A DNA stretch of 64,000 nt. Source: Bdellovibrionales bacterium. GTDB taxonomy: Bacteria > Bdellovibrionota > Bdellovibrionia > Bdellovibrionales > UBA1609. This document shows positions 1 to 8,911 of the stretch, one piece after another. The notes under the pieces were generated by a model. It was not told the DNA's origin, ran no database searches, and saw only the letters and a program-made list of their open reading frames with translations. The stretch is from the NCBI GenBank assembly GCA_016716765.1, contig JADJVA010000005.1:1-64000 (forward strand), given 5' to 3'. Position 1 is the first letter of the stretch; each line of letters starts with the position of its first letter. Both the position numbers and the translations under genes were made by a program.

Positions 1-609
1 CTTAATATCTGGGCATGGGGAAGGAAGGGGATCTTGAACTTCGCCATAGGGGTGATTTCCGCGAATCGTGTTCACATGAGTGAGGACTGGATAAAGAATG
101 TGGAGATCTGTCTGTTGGGTATTAATGGGTTCCGCTCGATTGAATTTGCTTTGAGGCCAGGCGTGTTCAGTATTGACCAAAGAGGAATCGGGAATGCGAC
201 CAGGACCCGGGCCACCATTCCTACCAAAGCTAGTAGAATCAAGAGTTTCTTCGCAATAGATCGTACGAAGCTGATAGCCACCCTTAGGACTGACTTCTAG
301 GTGGAGCTGCCCAAACAAAAATTGCCTGGCTTCGTTATACGAGAATTTTCTAAATTGAGTGCATTTTGATTTACTGGGACAGCTTTCGGAAATTTCATCG
401 TAGTCATCTGGATGTCCAATATGAACTTTTTTAAGAATGGCATTGAGCTTATCCTTTAAATCTTGATTTTTGAGTTTTCCTTGGGCGAGTTCGTTGTAGA
501 AATCCTGACCGTAATAGGCGTTAGGATTGTCGAAAACGGGGGCACTTTGAGCTTGCAGAGCAATAAGTAAACTAAAACTCAGTAACTTTAGAATTTCTGA
601 TCTCAACAT
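1..609 (-). CDS. Secreted endonuclease I family nuclease (C-terminus missing)
   Basis: The reading frame stays open for 203 codons from the ATG at 607-609 to the window edge, so the C-terminus is cut off. Residues 1-23 form a signal peptide (basic start, hydrophobic core, QSA end), so the protein is exported. Residues 146-154 read NTEHAWPQS, followed by TDLHIL at 167-172 and conserved N180, R183 and N185. This is the catalytic layout of the endonuclease I (EndA/Vvn) family, which cuts DNA or RNA without sequence specificity using one metal ion. Cysteines at 77, 83, 119 and 199 could form disulfides. An AAGGGG ribosome-binding site lies about 8 bases before the start. A role in nutrient DNA digestion, or prey DNA digestion if the organism is a predator, is inference. 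Confidence 0.85.
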   Translation of the reverse strand, partial: MLRSEILKLLSFSLLIALQAQSAPVFDNPNAYYGQDFYNELAQGKLKNQDLKDKLNAILKKVHIGHPDDYDEISESCPSKSKCTQFRKFSYNEARQFLFGQLHLEVSPKGGYQLRTIYCEETLDSTSFGRNGGPGPGRIPDSSLVNTEHAWPQSKFNRAEPINTQQTDLHILYPVLTHVNTIRGNHPYGEVQDPLPSPCPDIK

Positions 610-769
610 GCCAAATCCCCTTTTGTATTTGTTCTAAATAAAATAAAAAAAGGAGACGTTACGACAGACACAAGTCTAGTTAGGCTTGAGTTTTGATCCA
701 ACAAAAAAATGAAGAAGCTGATTGAATTCAAGAAACTGGACGTAGGTCAATCGAAAATACCACTGCCGA

Positions 770-1828
770 CTATTGTTGGAACGCAGTTATCGTTATTCGC
801 GCAAACACTCGGCTCCAAGCAGGACGAGTCATCGTGCTGTCTGAATGGAGAGAAAATTCCATTTGCCTGATTCGCCCTGATTGTCCCGAGTCGATTTTGA
901 TCCTTCCAAAATTTCGCTCAAAAAGGGTATTCTCTTTTCCGTAGATTTGCTGCAAAACAGATCTGACGACAGACTTTGCGACATGAGTCAGTCCGCTCGA
1001 CATAAGTTCATAATAAGTATAACCATCCTCAAGTTTTCAGTGAGCATGCCCCAAAGTGTCGGTCCCCGGTGAGAATGGCAAAACCCTTGGGATGAGTGCG
1101 TTTGAGAATGGCATTGAAACGTTCCCAGGAATTTGAAAAATCAATCCACTGCTCACCTCCGGCCAAGCTAGGCGAGAGCACTGAAAAACTGCTGACGAGA
1201 AAATGGGCTTGGGCCGGGCTCGTTTTTAGCTCGCGTTCGAGCCACTGCCATTGCTGTTCTCCCAAAATATCATCAGGAATGTCGTCCGCGTCAGACTTGT
1301 GATACCGAGTATCGAGCAAAATAATTTTAATCTGTTGTCCAGGAGGGCCCATGAGGTAAGAGGTGTATATGCCCTTCTGATGTCGACGGGAACTGACGGG
1401 CGGCTCACCAATGAAATCTAAAAATATTGCTGAGCAATCTCCTTGAACTTCCACTTTCGACCGGCATTGTTCTTAACCATAGTCGTGGTGCGTCCCAGGT
1501 TCCAATGATCGGCGTTTTTCTGGATAAATTGTGCGTAGTCCGGTTGTTGAAGTTGAATTTGAAATTTTTCTTTGAGTACCTGGGGATCTCGAGTGTCTCC
1601 GTAAATGGCGTCTCCCATCCAAATATAAAACTGCGGTTTGATGGCAGTGAGAGCGGGCCAAAGTGGCTGAGGGAGCGTCTCTTTGTTGCAGGATCCGAAG
1701 GAAAACTGGGTGACAGGTTCGAGAATTTCAACTTTTGAACTGGCAAAGCAGAGCAGTTGAAATTGAAACAAAGGACAAACAACAAAAGAAAATAATCGAA
1801 CAGTGAATCTTATGTAGGTTCTGAACAT
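770..1828 (-). pseudogene. PhoD-like alkaline phosphatase/phosphodiesterase, frameshifted
   Basis: Read across frames, this is one PhoD-like metallophosphatase of roughly 340 residues with a signal peptide. The first segment (from 1828) has FSFGSCNKE and WMGDAIYGDT, which are family metal-site motifs. The expected WDDHDYG segment is split over three frames near 1475-1520. The next segment (about 1430 to 1041) contains LDTRYH and the metal-binding GDRHFGA. The last segment (about 1035 to 770) starts EDGYTYYELMSSGLTH, typical of the family's end. I place indels near 1515-1519 (a run of five T), near 1480-1492, near 1420-1424 (a run of five A) and near 1028-1034. As written no functional enzyme is made. 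The conserved residues survive in each piece, so either decay is recent or the sequence contains indel errors. Confidence 0.75.
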
Positions 1829-2312
1829 GTCCCTTTGCCTCCCCCAGACCAGAAAACCAATTCATTCTCTCTTTTACAAAGTTCCAAAATCAAGACTCGC
1901 TAGGTCGAAGAGACGCGCCATATAAATATTAAAGTCTAGATCTTTCTTTTCAAAGCCAACATTCCATGAACTGGCCTGCTTGATTGTTGTTCCAAACTCC
2001 AAGGGCCCTGGCTGAACTAAATCTCAGGAATCCAGGATCTTCAAACATGCTTCCGGCAGCAGCGCTCTCGTTGTGAGCACTGCACCAAGCCGAACTCGAT
2101 CCTGAACCCTGATTTAGTTCAGCCAACTCCTGTCTTTTGGACACAGCAGAATCACTGAAGGCTTGCGGGCTAACCACTGTATTAAAGTTTAAGATTCTCC
2201 TTCATAGGAAGAGTTAATCTGGGTGTCTTAAGCTGGCCCACGAGGATGTTGGTGAGGCGGGCCCCCTAAGTCCCATGAGTGGGAGGTATTTGCCTCTCCC
2301 TTCTGCTATGAT
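1829..2312. other. Intergenic region without a convincing gene
   Basis: No supported gene. A 75-codon minus-strand frame (1950-2177, GTG start) has no recognisable motif and no good ribosome-binding site. The stretch holds AT-rich sequence near 1920-1940 and the 15-base inverted repeat listed separately. It sits between a broken phosphatase gene and a transposase-like remnant, so it may be debris. Confidence 0.4.
2009..2125. repeat. Perfect 15-base inverted repeat with 87-base spacer
   Basis: TGGCTGAACTAAATC at 2009-2023 is exactly complementary to 2111-2125. The 87 bases between could form the loop of a long hairpin. The ends contain AAC and GTT as integron attC sites do, but they do not fit the attC core consensus. 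The role is unknown; it may be the scar of a mobile element, given the remnant just downstream. Confidence 0.5.
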
Positions 2313-2565
2313 ATGAAGCGAACTTGCCCCCATTGTTCACTTTGTCATGAGATTTCGTTGCAAGCAATGTCGACTGAGCTTTTCAGAAGCTACCGGACAA
2401 AAGTGCTATAGGCAAAAATTGAGCACACAAAATGCAAGCCCCTTTCGGTGACCATTTATCAATCGCCTCATTTGTAAAGCCTGGTGTACATTAAAGGATC
2501 CCAAAAGGTTGAAGGATCATATTGACCTCTATGTTGATTTTCATAATCACCAGATCATTCCATGA
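2313..2565 (+). pseudogene. Remnant of a zinc-finger transposase-like ORF
   Basis: From ATG 2313 the sequence reads MKRTCPHC, then, after a shift of frame near 2341, FRCKQCRLSFSEATGQKCYR, then a stop at about 2450. A third piece (about 2479-2565) reads KDPKRLKDHIDLYVDFHN and stops. Paired CPHC and CKQC with FSEATG is the pattern of the N-terminal zinc ribbon of several IS-encoded transposases and related integrase-like proteins. The piece is too short and broken to act. No terminal repeats or target duplication were recognised, so the IS family cannot be named. Confidence 0.35.
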
Positions 2566-2619
2566 CGAGCCGGGAATTTTGGTACCAATACACAAGTTCC
2601 CTTTAGACCACAAGTTGTT

Positions 2620-3114
2620 CTAGATTCGGCTGTAAACTTCACCGGAGGAGCTGCCGGCAGGAGAAGTCTCATAGATCAGGTATTGGTTGCCCGCCGAAAG
2701 CTGGAAGGCCCAGGAATAGGGGTCCTCAGATCCAAATTCTATGGGAAGGGGAGAGAGCTCAAGTTGAGTCGAAATACCTAAACTGTCGACTATTCTGAGC
2801 AAAACCCGCGAACTCATTGAGCCGAACTGAACTATTCGGCTTGCGAGATCAAAGCTGGCATCTCCCTCCACGACGACGGCTGAATAGGGTGCTGTTCCTC
2901 CGGTTATATCAATTTGATATTGCCCGTTTACAAATGTGAGAGAGTTTGGACCTGCCACTTTGAGCGCATTCGACGGGGCAGCCTCGTTGCCCATATGTCC
3001 TTGAATGGTATTGTCAACATTCAGGCAGGATGAAAATGAGACCAGGGTCAACAGGAGTCCACTGAAGGCAAAGAGCCATTTTTGATCCCACCAACGTCCC
3101 ATAATTGACCTCAA
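2620..3114 (-). CDS. Putative lipoprotein, 164 aa, unknown function
   Basis: A hydrophobic N-terminal segment (about residues 13-28) ends in VSFSSC, a loose lipobox with the candidate acylated cysteine near residue 30. The mature part is rich in short beta-prone stretches (for example ITGGTAPYSAVVVEG), which resembles an Ig-like or cadherin-like bacterial surface repeat, although no family is recognised. It lies alone between a transposase-like remnant and an MFS gene. Probably an envelope lipoprotein; function unknown. Confidence 0.6.
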   Translation of the reverse strand: MRSIMGRWWDQKWLFAFSGLLLTLVSFSSCLNVDNTIQGHMGNEAAPSNALKVAGPNSLTFVNGQYQIDITGGTAPYSAVVVEGDASFDLASRIVQFGSMSSRVLLRIVDSLGISTQLELSPLPIEFGSEDPYSWAFQLSAGNQYLIYETSPAGSSSGEVYSRI

Positions 3115-3180
3115 TAAATATCGCTCATGTTGTTATCGGCGATAGATAGAGATATCTTAAATATTCTCCCTTTGAGATCT

Positions 3181-4524
3181 CTATTTGTTTTTAGCGAAGT
3201 CCGTGTTTGAGTCAGAAGTGTCGATGGAGGCTACCACAGGGCGTTCCATTGCTCCAACACTGGGTCGGACCGCGAGGGGGCGAGTGAATAACCATTGGCG
3301 CACAGAGATTTGTGAGAGAAGTATTCCGGGAAAAAAGAAGAGAGAACAAAGACGTAAGGCGGTTGACCAGTTGAAAAGACTTTCGTAGGCGGCAAGGCTT
3401 TGTCCGTTATGGAAAAGGTACCAGCCTCCACTTGCGGATCCAATCAAAATGGAAATAGTTTGCATGAGATTGAACAGTGTGAGAACGGGAGTCTTGTCCT
3501 GAGAACGGATTCCATTAAAGAGCAGCAGAAACGTGACAAGCTCATAGGTGCCCCAAGCGGCGCCACTCAGCACCTGCAAGCAAAGCAAATAGCTAAAGTC
3601 GTGGGAGACATTCCAGAGCATCGGGAGAGGTATAACGCCCAGAACCGCAACAAATAAGACTCGCTCAGGCTTCCATTTTCCAAGATAGCGCCTTAAGAAA
3701 AAGAGAGTGAACACTCTGGCTACGATGGAGGTGCTGAGCATACTCATGTATTTTCCGTAGCTCATGCCAAGTCCCTTCAACATGAGGGGATTAAAAAAAA
3801 CGGCTCCCACATGAACGCCGATTCCAAGAACAAACATAAATAACAGAAGTTTTCCGGTTACTTGTCCACGTATTTGCTGAATCGTGGATCGGTATTGAAG
3901 TGATTGCGGGACTTCATTTAGAAATCTTCCTCCCGACTGGTTGGTGAGGTGATAAGCAGAGATGATTCGAAAAATTCCAGCCACAAAAAAGAGAAAAAAG
4001 AAACTTGAGTTCACCGGGATCTGTTGTGATTTTGAAATACCAAGCCACCATCCTCCGAGAAGAATTCCCGCCAACACCGCTCCCTGGCTGATCACGTTGC
4101 GAGTTGCAAAAAATGGCGTCCGAATTTTAACAGGAATGATTGTTCCCATCCAGGCATTCCACGCGGGTCCGTTAGCCATACCCGTTGCCCAATAGAGAGA
4201 GGCAAGAAGAAAGATGAGGTTCAGAGAGAGAATCTCAAAATACGCTTGCAGGGAAAGTATGAACAGAACAACGGCCTGTGCGAAGGATGTGAGCACGACC
4301 CACTGTTTCATGGATTTCATTCTTCTCATCATCACGGGTGAAACCATCTGCAGAAGGCCTCCTGCAAGCAAGGGAAGGGAAGTGACCCAACCGGCCGATA
4401 GATCGGAGTATCCCAATGCCAGGACGAAGGCTGCCAAATAGGTTTCTCCCGACCCAACCATTAGACTTTGAAAAAGAGCATCGCCATAACTTGAGCTGAC
4501 ATTTTGCCGAAGCTGTTGATTCAA
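3181..4524 (-). CDS. MFS transporter
   Basis: 447 residues with about twelve hydrophobic segments, the usual length and architecture of major facilitator superfamily permeases of the inner membrane. The loop between helices 2 and 3 is short and basic (MMRRMKSMK at about 65-73), as in MFS proteins. The hydrophilic stretch near residues 195-215 matches the central cytoplasmic loop joining the two six-helix halves. The segment WATGMANGPAWNAWMGTIIP is a conserved helix 4-5 block in a poorly studied MFS subgroup. The substrate cannot be read from the sequence. The gene stands alone, transcribed in the same direction as the helicase upstream. Confidence 0.8.
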   Translation of the reverse strand: MNQQLRQNVSSSYGDALFQSLMVGSGETYLAAFVLALGYSDLSAGWVTSLPLLAGGLLQMVSPVMMRRMKSMKQWVVLTSFAQAVVLFILSLQAYFEILSLNLIFLLASLYWATGMANGPAWNAWMGTIIPVKIRTPFFATRNVISQGAVLAGILLGGWWLGISKSQQIPVNSSFFFLFFVAGIFRIISAYHLTNQSGGRFLNEVPQSLQYRSTIQQIRGQVTGKLLLFMFVLGIGVHVGAVFFNPLMLKGLGMSYGKYMSMLSTSIVARVFTLFFLRRYLGKWKPERVLFVAVLGVIPLPMLWNVSHDFSYLLCLQVLSGAAWGTYELVTFLLLFNGIRSQDKTPVLTLFNLMQTISILIGSASGGWYLFHNGQSLAAYESLFNWSTALRLCSLFFFPGILLSQISVRQWLFTRPLAVRPSVGAMERPVVASIDTSDSNTDFAKNK

Positions 4525-4641
4525 AGGTCTAGACCCTCTTTTGTGCTGCCAATCTAGTTTGACTCAAATGATCATTGATCTGAAGGGATCAGACGAAATA
4601 ACGCGAATCGCTAGACGCCCGACACTTGCAAGACTGGGAGC

Positions 4642-5922
4642 TTAAGGATTTCTTCTTCGCCCACGGGATTTGCGACCGCTCTGAGAAAAGCGAGGTTTTC
4701 TGCCCTCACGTCGGCTTTCGATGAGGGCCTTTGCTTTTCCTGGACTCATGATGCGAGCCTGGAAGGCTTCTTCTGAGTGGTATGGTTGATCAATTACGAT
4801 ATCTATTTGATGGGATGTTTTCTTCTCGATAGCAAAGAGAAATGACTTCTCCTCTGCCGTACAAAAAGAAATAGCGTCACCGTCTGTTCCTGCTCTGGCC
4901 GTGCGTCCGATTCGATGTACATAGTCTTCAGGAACAATGGGCAATTCATAATTGATGACATGAGTAATGCCTTCGACATCGATCCCACGGGAGGCGATAT
5001 CTGTTGCCACAAGAACGCGGAGCTGATCACGGTCAAAGTCTCCAAGAGCTCGCTGGCGTGCGTTCTGTGATTTGTTGCCGTGAATCGCGGCCGCTGAAAT
5101 CCCATTCGTTTGAAGTTTTTCAGAGACTCTGTCCGCGACATGTTTCATTGCAACAAAAACCAGGACTTTATGAAGGTCGTTGCCTTTTAGGACATGTACC
5201 AAAAGATTTGGCTTATCCTTTTTCTCAACGAACATGACGGATTGTTTGATCCGCTCAACCGTTGTGGCAGGAGGCGTGACTTCCACCTTTTGGGGATTCC
5301 GCAAAATGGACTGGGCAAGACTTTGAATTTCAGTTGGCATCGTAGCCGAAAAAAACAAATTATGCCTCTGGGCTGGAAGCAGAGGAATGATTTTCTTGAC
5401 GTCCTTTAAAAAACCCATGTCCAGCATGCGATCGGCTTCATCGAGCACAAATATTTCGATGCGGTCCAGGCGAAGATGCCTCTGGTCAATAAGATCGAGA
5501 AGTCGTCCAGGAGTCGCAACGAGAACGTCGACACCCAGAGAGAGAGCTCGAACTTGGTTTCCCTGTCCGACGCCGCCAAAGATGGCAGTGTATTTTTGTC
5601 GCAGATGTTTTCCGTAGGTGACGAGGTTCTTTTGAATTTGGCTTGCCAGTTCTCGAGTTGGAGTCAGAATTAAAACGCGGGGGCTACGCGGAACAGGGCG
5701 AACCTGTCGACTGAAAAGGTGGTTGAGAATCGGAAGGCAAAAGGCCGCCGTTTTGCCCGTCCCTGTTTGGGCAATTCCCAAAAGGTCATGACCCTCAAGA
5801 ATCAAAGGGATTGCAAGCTGCTGAATTGGCGTTGGAATTTTGTATCCGGCTTCTTTGATAGCAAGCTGAATCTGAGGAATAAGTTTAAGATCTGAAAACA
5901 GAATGTTTGACATGGGGATCAT
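4642..5922 (-). CDS. rhlE: DEAD-box RNA helicase, RhlE type
   Basis: ATP-dependent RNA helicase of 426 residues. Visible motifs in order: Q motif around PTPIQQ (31-36), Walker A AQTGTGKT (51-58), PTRELA, TPGR, DEAD, SAT, then in the second RecA domain ARGID and HRIGRTAR. The C-terminus is short, basic and low-complexity (GKAKALIESRREGRKPRF onward), as in RhlE-type cytoplasmic helicases that act in ribosome assembly and RNA turnover. Two ATGs compete: 5922 and 5913 (MSNILFSDL). The strong AAGGAGG lies unusually far upstream (about 19 bases from 5922), so the start is not certain. Confidence 0.92.
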   Translation of the reverse strand: MIPMSNILFSDLKLIPQIQLAIKEAGYKIPTPIQQLAIPLILEGHDLLGIAQTGTGKTAAFCLPILNHLFSRQVRPVPRSPRVLILTPTRELASQIQKNLVTYGKHLRQKYTAIFGGVGQGNQVRALSLGVDVLVATPGRLLDLIDQRHLRLDRIEIFVLDEADRMLDMGFLKDVKKIIPLLPAQRHNLFFSATMPTEIQSLAQSILRNPQKVEVTPPATTVERIKQSVMFVEKKDKPNLLVHVLKGNDLHKVLVFVAMKHVADRVSEKLQTNGISAAAIHGNKSQNARQRALGDFDRDQLRVLVATDIASRGIDVEGITHVINYELPIVPEDYVHRIGRTARAGTDGDAISFCTAEEKSFLFAIEKKTSHQIDIVIDQPYHSEEAFQARIMSPGKAKALIESRREGRKPRFSQSGRKSRGRRRNP

Positions 5923-6022
5923 AGGTCCAATCTTGTGGGTTCCTCCTTCTACCCTAAAAACGGAAGAGCTGAGTCATTATTTTGAATATTCTATAATTTT
6001 TTCACCATTGGAAGCCATAAGC

Positions 6023-6650
6023 CTATTTATTTTTAAATTCCTTCTCAAGGATATCAAGGCTTTCAGGAGTTGCCATTTTGCGGAAGGCATCTTCTTTTTT
6101 TGTGAGACTGAGCGTGCTGAAAATCCATAAGACGACATAGCTACAATATAGCGCGATTAAGAATCGACTCAGCGAGCGCCTAGGGAGCCGAAAATGTTCA
6201 ACAAAACCAATCAGTAAGAGAATTCCTGTGACAGCTAAACCTACGAGGCCAATGGGTTTTAGGAGCGGAGACAAGATGATCATTACGATAAAAAGGAAGG
6301 TTGGCCAATACGGTCAGAACATAGAGTTTACGAAATTGGACTTCGGCTTGATAAAAAACAGGAACGTATAATAGAAAAAACCTGAAATGATAAAATGACA
6401 CGCGATTGAGGAGATGGGAAAGAAAATGAGGCCAGAAAAAAACACCAGACACACTCTGGGCGACAAAGCCTGAAAGCATCCCGCAAAGAGCGCTAAGAGT
6501 TCCCTGAATGACGATAATTGTCCACCAATCCCATTCGGGAATGTTGCGAATTCCAATGACAGGATTTTTAGAATAATTCAAAATGAAAATCAAAATTTCC
6601 TTTGCTTTTAGTTTCAAATTTATCCAATCCAATGTTTGTTCTGTCTGCAT
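6023..6650 (-). pseudogene. Multi-pass membrane protein, frameshifted
   Basis: Three overlapping frames together make one coherent protein of about 208 residues. It starts MQTEQTLDWINLKLKAKEIL, with IPEWDWWTIIVIQGTLSALC as its first membrane span, and later has FPISSIACHFIISGFFYYTF, LANLPF and IILSPLLKPIGLVGLAVTGI. It ends in a charged tail (LEKEFKNK). The layout of four to five helices after a soluble N-terminus resembles Yip1-domain proteins, but this is a weak assignment. Breaks fall near 6433-6440 (a T run on the coding strand), near 6315-6325, and near 6298-6302 (a T run). As written only fragments would be made. Confidence 0.6.
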
Positions 6651-6750
6651 ATTCTAATGGAACCATTTCGCTGGTAAGTCGGCAAGAAAAATGGCAAACA
6701 ATCGAACAGGGGCCTGATCAATAGATCATAACAGCCGAACCCGAAACTCC

Positions 6751-7464
6751 TCAAAAATGGGCTCCTACCTTTAGTGAAGCATCAACTGCGGAGCGATCAG
6801 CACTGTCAGTTACCATAGCCGAACGATAGCTGAGTCCTGCTCCAAATGAAAGCTCACGGGTAATAGGACTATCGACGCTCAAAGAGAAAATGGAAGAGGG
6901 CGTTGAATACTCTTCTATTTCAACCTGATTCGCCAGCCTTGTCTTAAGTTCGAGAAATCGCGCCGCTAGACCAAAGCCGAAATGCAGTTTGACCGATGGG
7001 GTAAGAGGTGTTCGGTAGATAAGGCTCAGATCGAATTCTTGAAGAGTCGTGGAAACTGTTCGATCGATCTCGGCATCTGAATATCTTCTGATCGAACCCT
7101 CTGCCATCCAGTTGAGAGAAAATAGATCAATGCCAAGACTTGCCTCAACTCCATTCTGAAATCCCGATAGTTTCGTTCCTTTGGAATTTTTGAGAGAAAG
7201 CAGGCTTGTGACAAGTCCAACACCTCCGTGAATCTGGACGTTGGCCAAGGGGTCAGTGTCAGATTCTCTGTGCCTCAATTGTGAGGAGCTAAGACCCTTC
7301 ACTATGGAATCATAATTGAAGTAGGAATCATCGTCTGTCTGGCCCCAAGAAAGGCTTGCCGGCGCCAGGCCGAAAAGAGCAATTAAAAAGATAAAGCCCA
7401 TCATCCTTGGTACATCGTGAAGAAGAAAAGAAGTTTTAAAATGAATTTTGAATAAAGACATCAA
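6751..7464 (-). CDS. Exported beta-barrel-like outer-membrane protein
   Basis: 237 residues. The usual start may be the Met-Met pair at residues 21-22 (ATG at 7404), which directly precedes a good signal peptide ending in ASLSWG; the upstream 20 residues are atypical for a leader. The mature chain has alternating polar/hydrophobic strands (for example LHFGFGLAARFLELKTRL and LSFGAGLSYRSAMV) and ends in ...KVGAHF. A C-terminal phenylalanine is the BAM recognition signature of outer-membrane barrels. It would have roughly eight strands. No specific family is recognised. It stands alone, divergent from the gene at 7579. Confidence 0.6.
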   Translation of the reverse strand: MMSLFKIHFKTSFLLHDVPRMMGFIFLIALFGLAPASLSWGQTDDDSYFNYDSIVKGLSSSQLRHRESDTDPLANVQIHGGVGLVTSLLSLKNSKGTKLSGFQNGVEASLGIDLFSLNWMAEGSIRRYSDAEIDRTVSTTLQEFDLSLIYRTPLTPSVKLHFGFGLAARFLELKTRLANQVEIEEYSTPSSIFSLSVDSPITRELSFGAGLSYRSAMVTDSADRSAVDASLKVGAHF

Positions 7465-7578
7465 ATTTCCCCCGCTTTTTTACCAGTGTAGCAAAGCTTT
7501 GGGAAATTGTAAAAAACTCGTCTTTGCAAATGTTTGAAGAAGGGTGAGAATAGGAGGAACGAGCAAGTAAGGGTGTGG

Positions 7579-8016
7579 ATGATGGGCCTAAAACCAGACA
7601 AATGTTTGTGTGCCTTCTGTCGTCTCGAAAGACGCGTTTATCGAAAAAAGCATATCTCCATGATAAATGTCCTTCTCTCGTTTTTTGTGAGCGCTCTCAG
7701 CATGGCTGTCTTCTGGGAGAATGCAGATGCCCGAGCGCTTCTCTTCTTTGTTATTTTTCTTTCTGTTGCAGAGATATTTATTCAGGTTCGCTGGCGATTG
7801 ACATTGTCTTGCCCTTTTTGCGGATTTGATCCAGTTCTATATCTTCGCAGTCCAGCTCAGGCCACTGCGAAAGTTAAGAAAAAACTTGAAGAAAGCAGGA
7901 ACAGTCCTGCGTTGCTTTCAGCCCATAACCCCTGGACTCACCTTGAGAGATTATCTTTTAGGCCACGAAGTCACAGCGCAACAGAAAATTCATTCAGTTC
8001 CAAGGTCGAAGTATAG
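7579..8016 (+). CDS. Small membrane protein with two CxxC motifs
   Basis: Start chosen at ATG 7579 because AAGGG lies 5 bases before it; the frame is open further up to a TTG at 7534. The protein has CAFC near its N-terminus, a basic stretch, two hydrophobic segments (NVLLSFFVSALSMAVFW and LLFFVIFLSVAEIFI), then CPFC after the second helix, and a polar tail. The two CxxC pairs on the same side of the membrane could bind one zinc ion. No family recognised. Confidence 0.55.
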   Translation: MMGLKPDKCLCAFCRLERRVYRKKHISMINVLLSFFVSALSMAVFWENADARALLFFVIFLSVAEIFIQVRWRLTLSCPFCGFDPVLYLRSPAQATAKVKKKLEESRNSPALLSAHNPWTHLERLSFRPRSHSATENSFSSKVEV

Positions 8017-8176
8017 CCACAAGCTTGCATTCTGGGTCGATTTGACGTTACCTCCTTTTTAGTTTCTATTATCATCGGTATGACCATATTGATGGTGTGA
8101 GGGTGTTCGGTAATAGAATGGCGCTTCAGAGGCAAGCTCAATTTGATGTGGCAGTAAGCAGTGAGTGGTATGTGGC

Positions 8177-8911
8177 ATGTTGGAAAAAACACTAATAATT
8201 ATTCCCACCTATAACGAAGCAGAAAATGTCGTCGGTTTGATCACGGAGATTTGCCAAAGAAATCCTCATGTTCATGTTTTAGTGGTTGATGATAATTCCC
8301 CTGATGGGACTGCCGATCGTGTTGAAGCTTTTGGTAACAAGACTGAGTGTGCGGAAGCGGTTCATGTCTTGCGACGCCCAGGAAAACAGGGTTTAGGTCG
8401 AGCCTATATTGCGGGCTTTCGTTGGGGGCTTGAGCGCAACTATGATATTTTAGTTGAGATGGACGCAGACTTTTCCCACAGGCCATGTGACTTGGCAAAT
8501 CTTCTTACCGCTCTTGAGGGCCATGATTTTGCCATCGGATCTAGGTGGGTTCGCCACGGAAGAACTCTGAATTGGAGTATTTGGAGAAAAGTGATTAGTA
8601 TTGGAGGGAGTATTTATTCTCGTTTTATATTGGGCTATCCCATTCGTGATTGGACAGGTGGGTTCAATGCCTGGCATGCGAGAGTTTTAAAGGAAATAGG
8701 TCTCAATGAGATCCATTCGGAAGGATATAGTTTTCAGATAGAGTTAAAATATCGGGCGAGCTCCTGTGGATTTCGTGGAATTGAGGTCCCGATAGCTTTT
8801 GATGAACGCAGAGAGGGGAAGAGTAAGATGTCCGGCCGCATTGTATTGGAAGCCTTGTATCGGGTCTGGTGGATACGTTTTCAAGCATTGTCCATAAAAG
8901 GGAAGGGATGA
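8177..8911 (+). CDS. Polyprenol-phosphate mannosyltransferase-like glycosyltransferase (GT2)
   Basis: The start is taken as ATG 8177 (MLEKTLIIIPTYNEAEN); a GTG at 8165 is possible. IPTYNEAEN and VVDDNSPDGT are the nucleotide-sugar binding start of GT-A family 2 enzymes, followed by RRPGKQGLGRAYIAGF and the metal-binding EMDADFSH. The later WTGGFNAW and QIELKYRA blocks are typical of dolichol/polyprenol monophosphomannose synthases, which move mannose (or another hexose) from a GDP- or UDP-sugar to a lipid carrier at the cytoplasmic face. No C-terminal membrane domain is present, so it is the soluble form. Its TGA overlaps the ATG of the next gene (ATGA), so the two are translationally coupled. 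Confidence 0.85.
   Translation: MLEKTLIIIPTYNEAENVVGLITEICQRNPHVHVLVVDDNSPDGTADRVEAFGNKTECAEAVHVLRRPGKQGLGRAYIAGFRWGLERNYDILVEMDADFSHRPCDLANLLTALEGHDFAIGSRWVRHGRTLNWSIWRKVISIGGSIYSRFILGYPIRDWTGGFNAWHARVLKEIGLNEIHSEGYSFQIELKYRASSCGFRGIEVPIAFDERREGKSKMSGRIVLEALYRVWWIRFQALSIKGKG

Noticed and set aside
2009..2125. Integron attC site
   Set aside because: The inverted repeat ends carry AAC and GTT but do not match the attC core consensus, and no integrase or gene cassette is visible.
1950..2177. 75-codon minus-strand frame
   Set aside because: GTG start, no ribosome-binding site, no motif, biased composition and it overlaps the inverted repeat; treated as non-coding.
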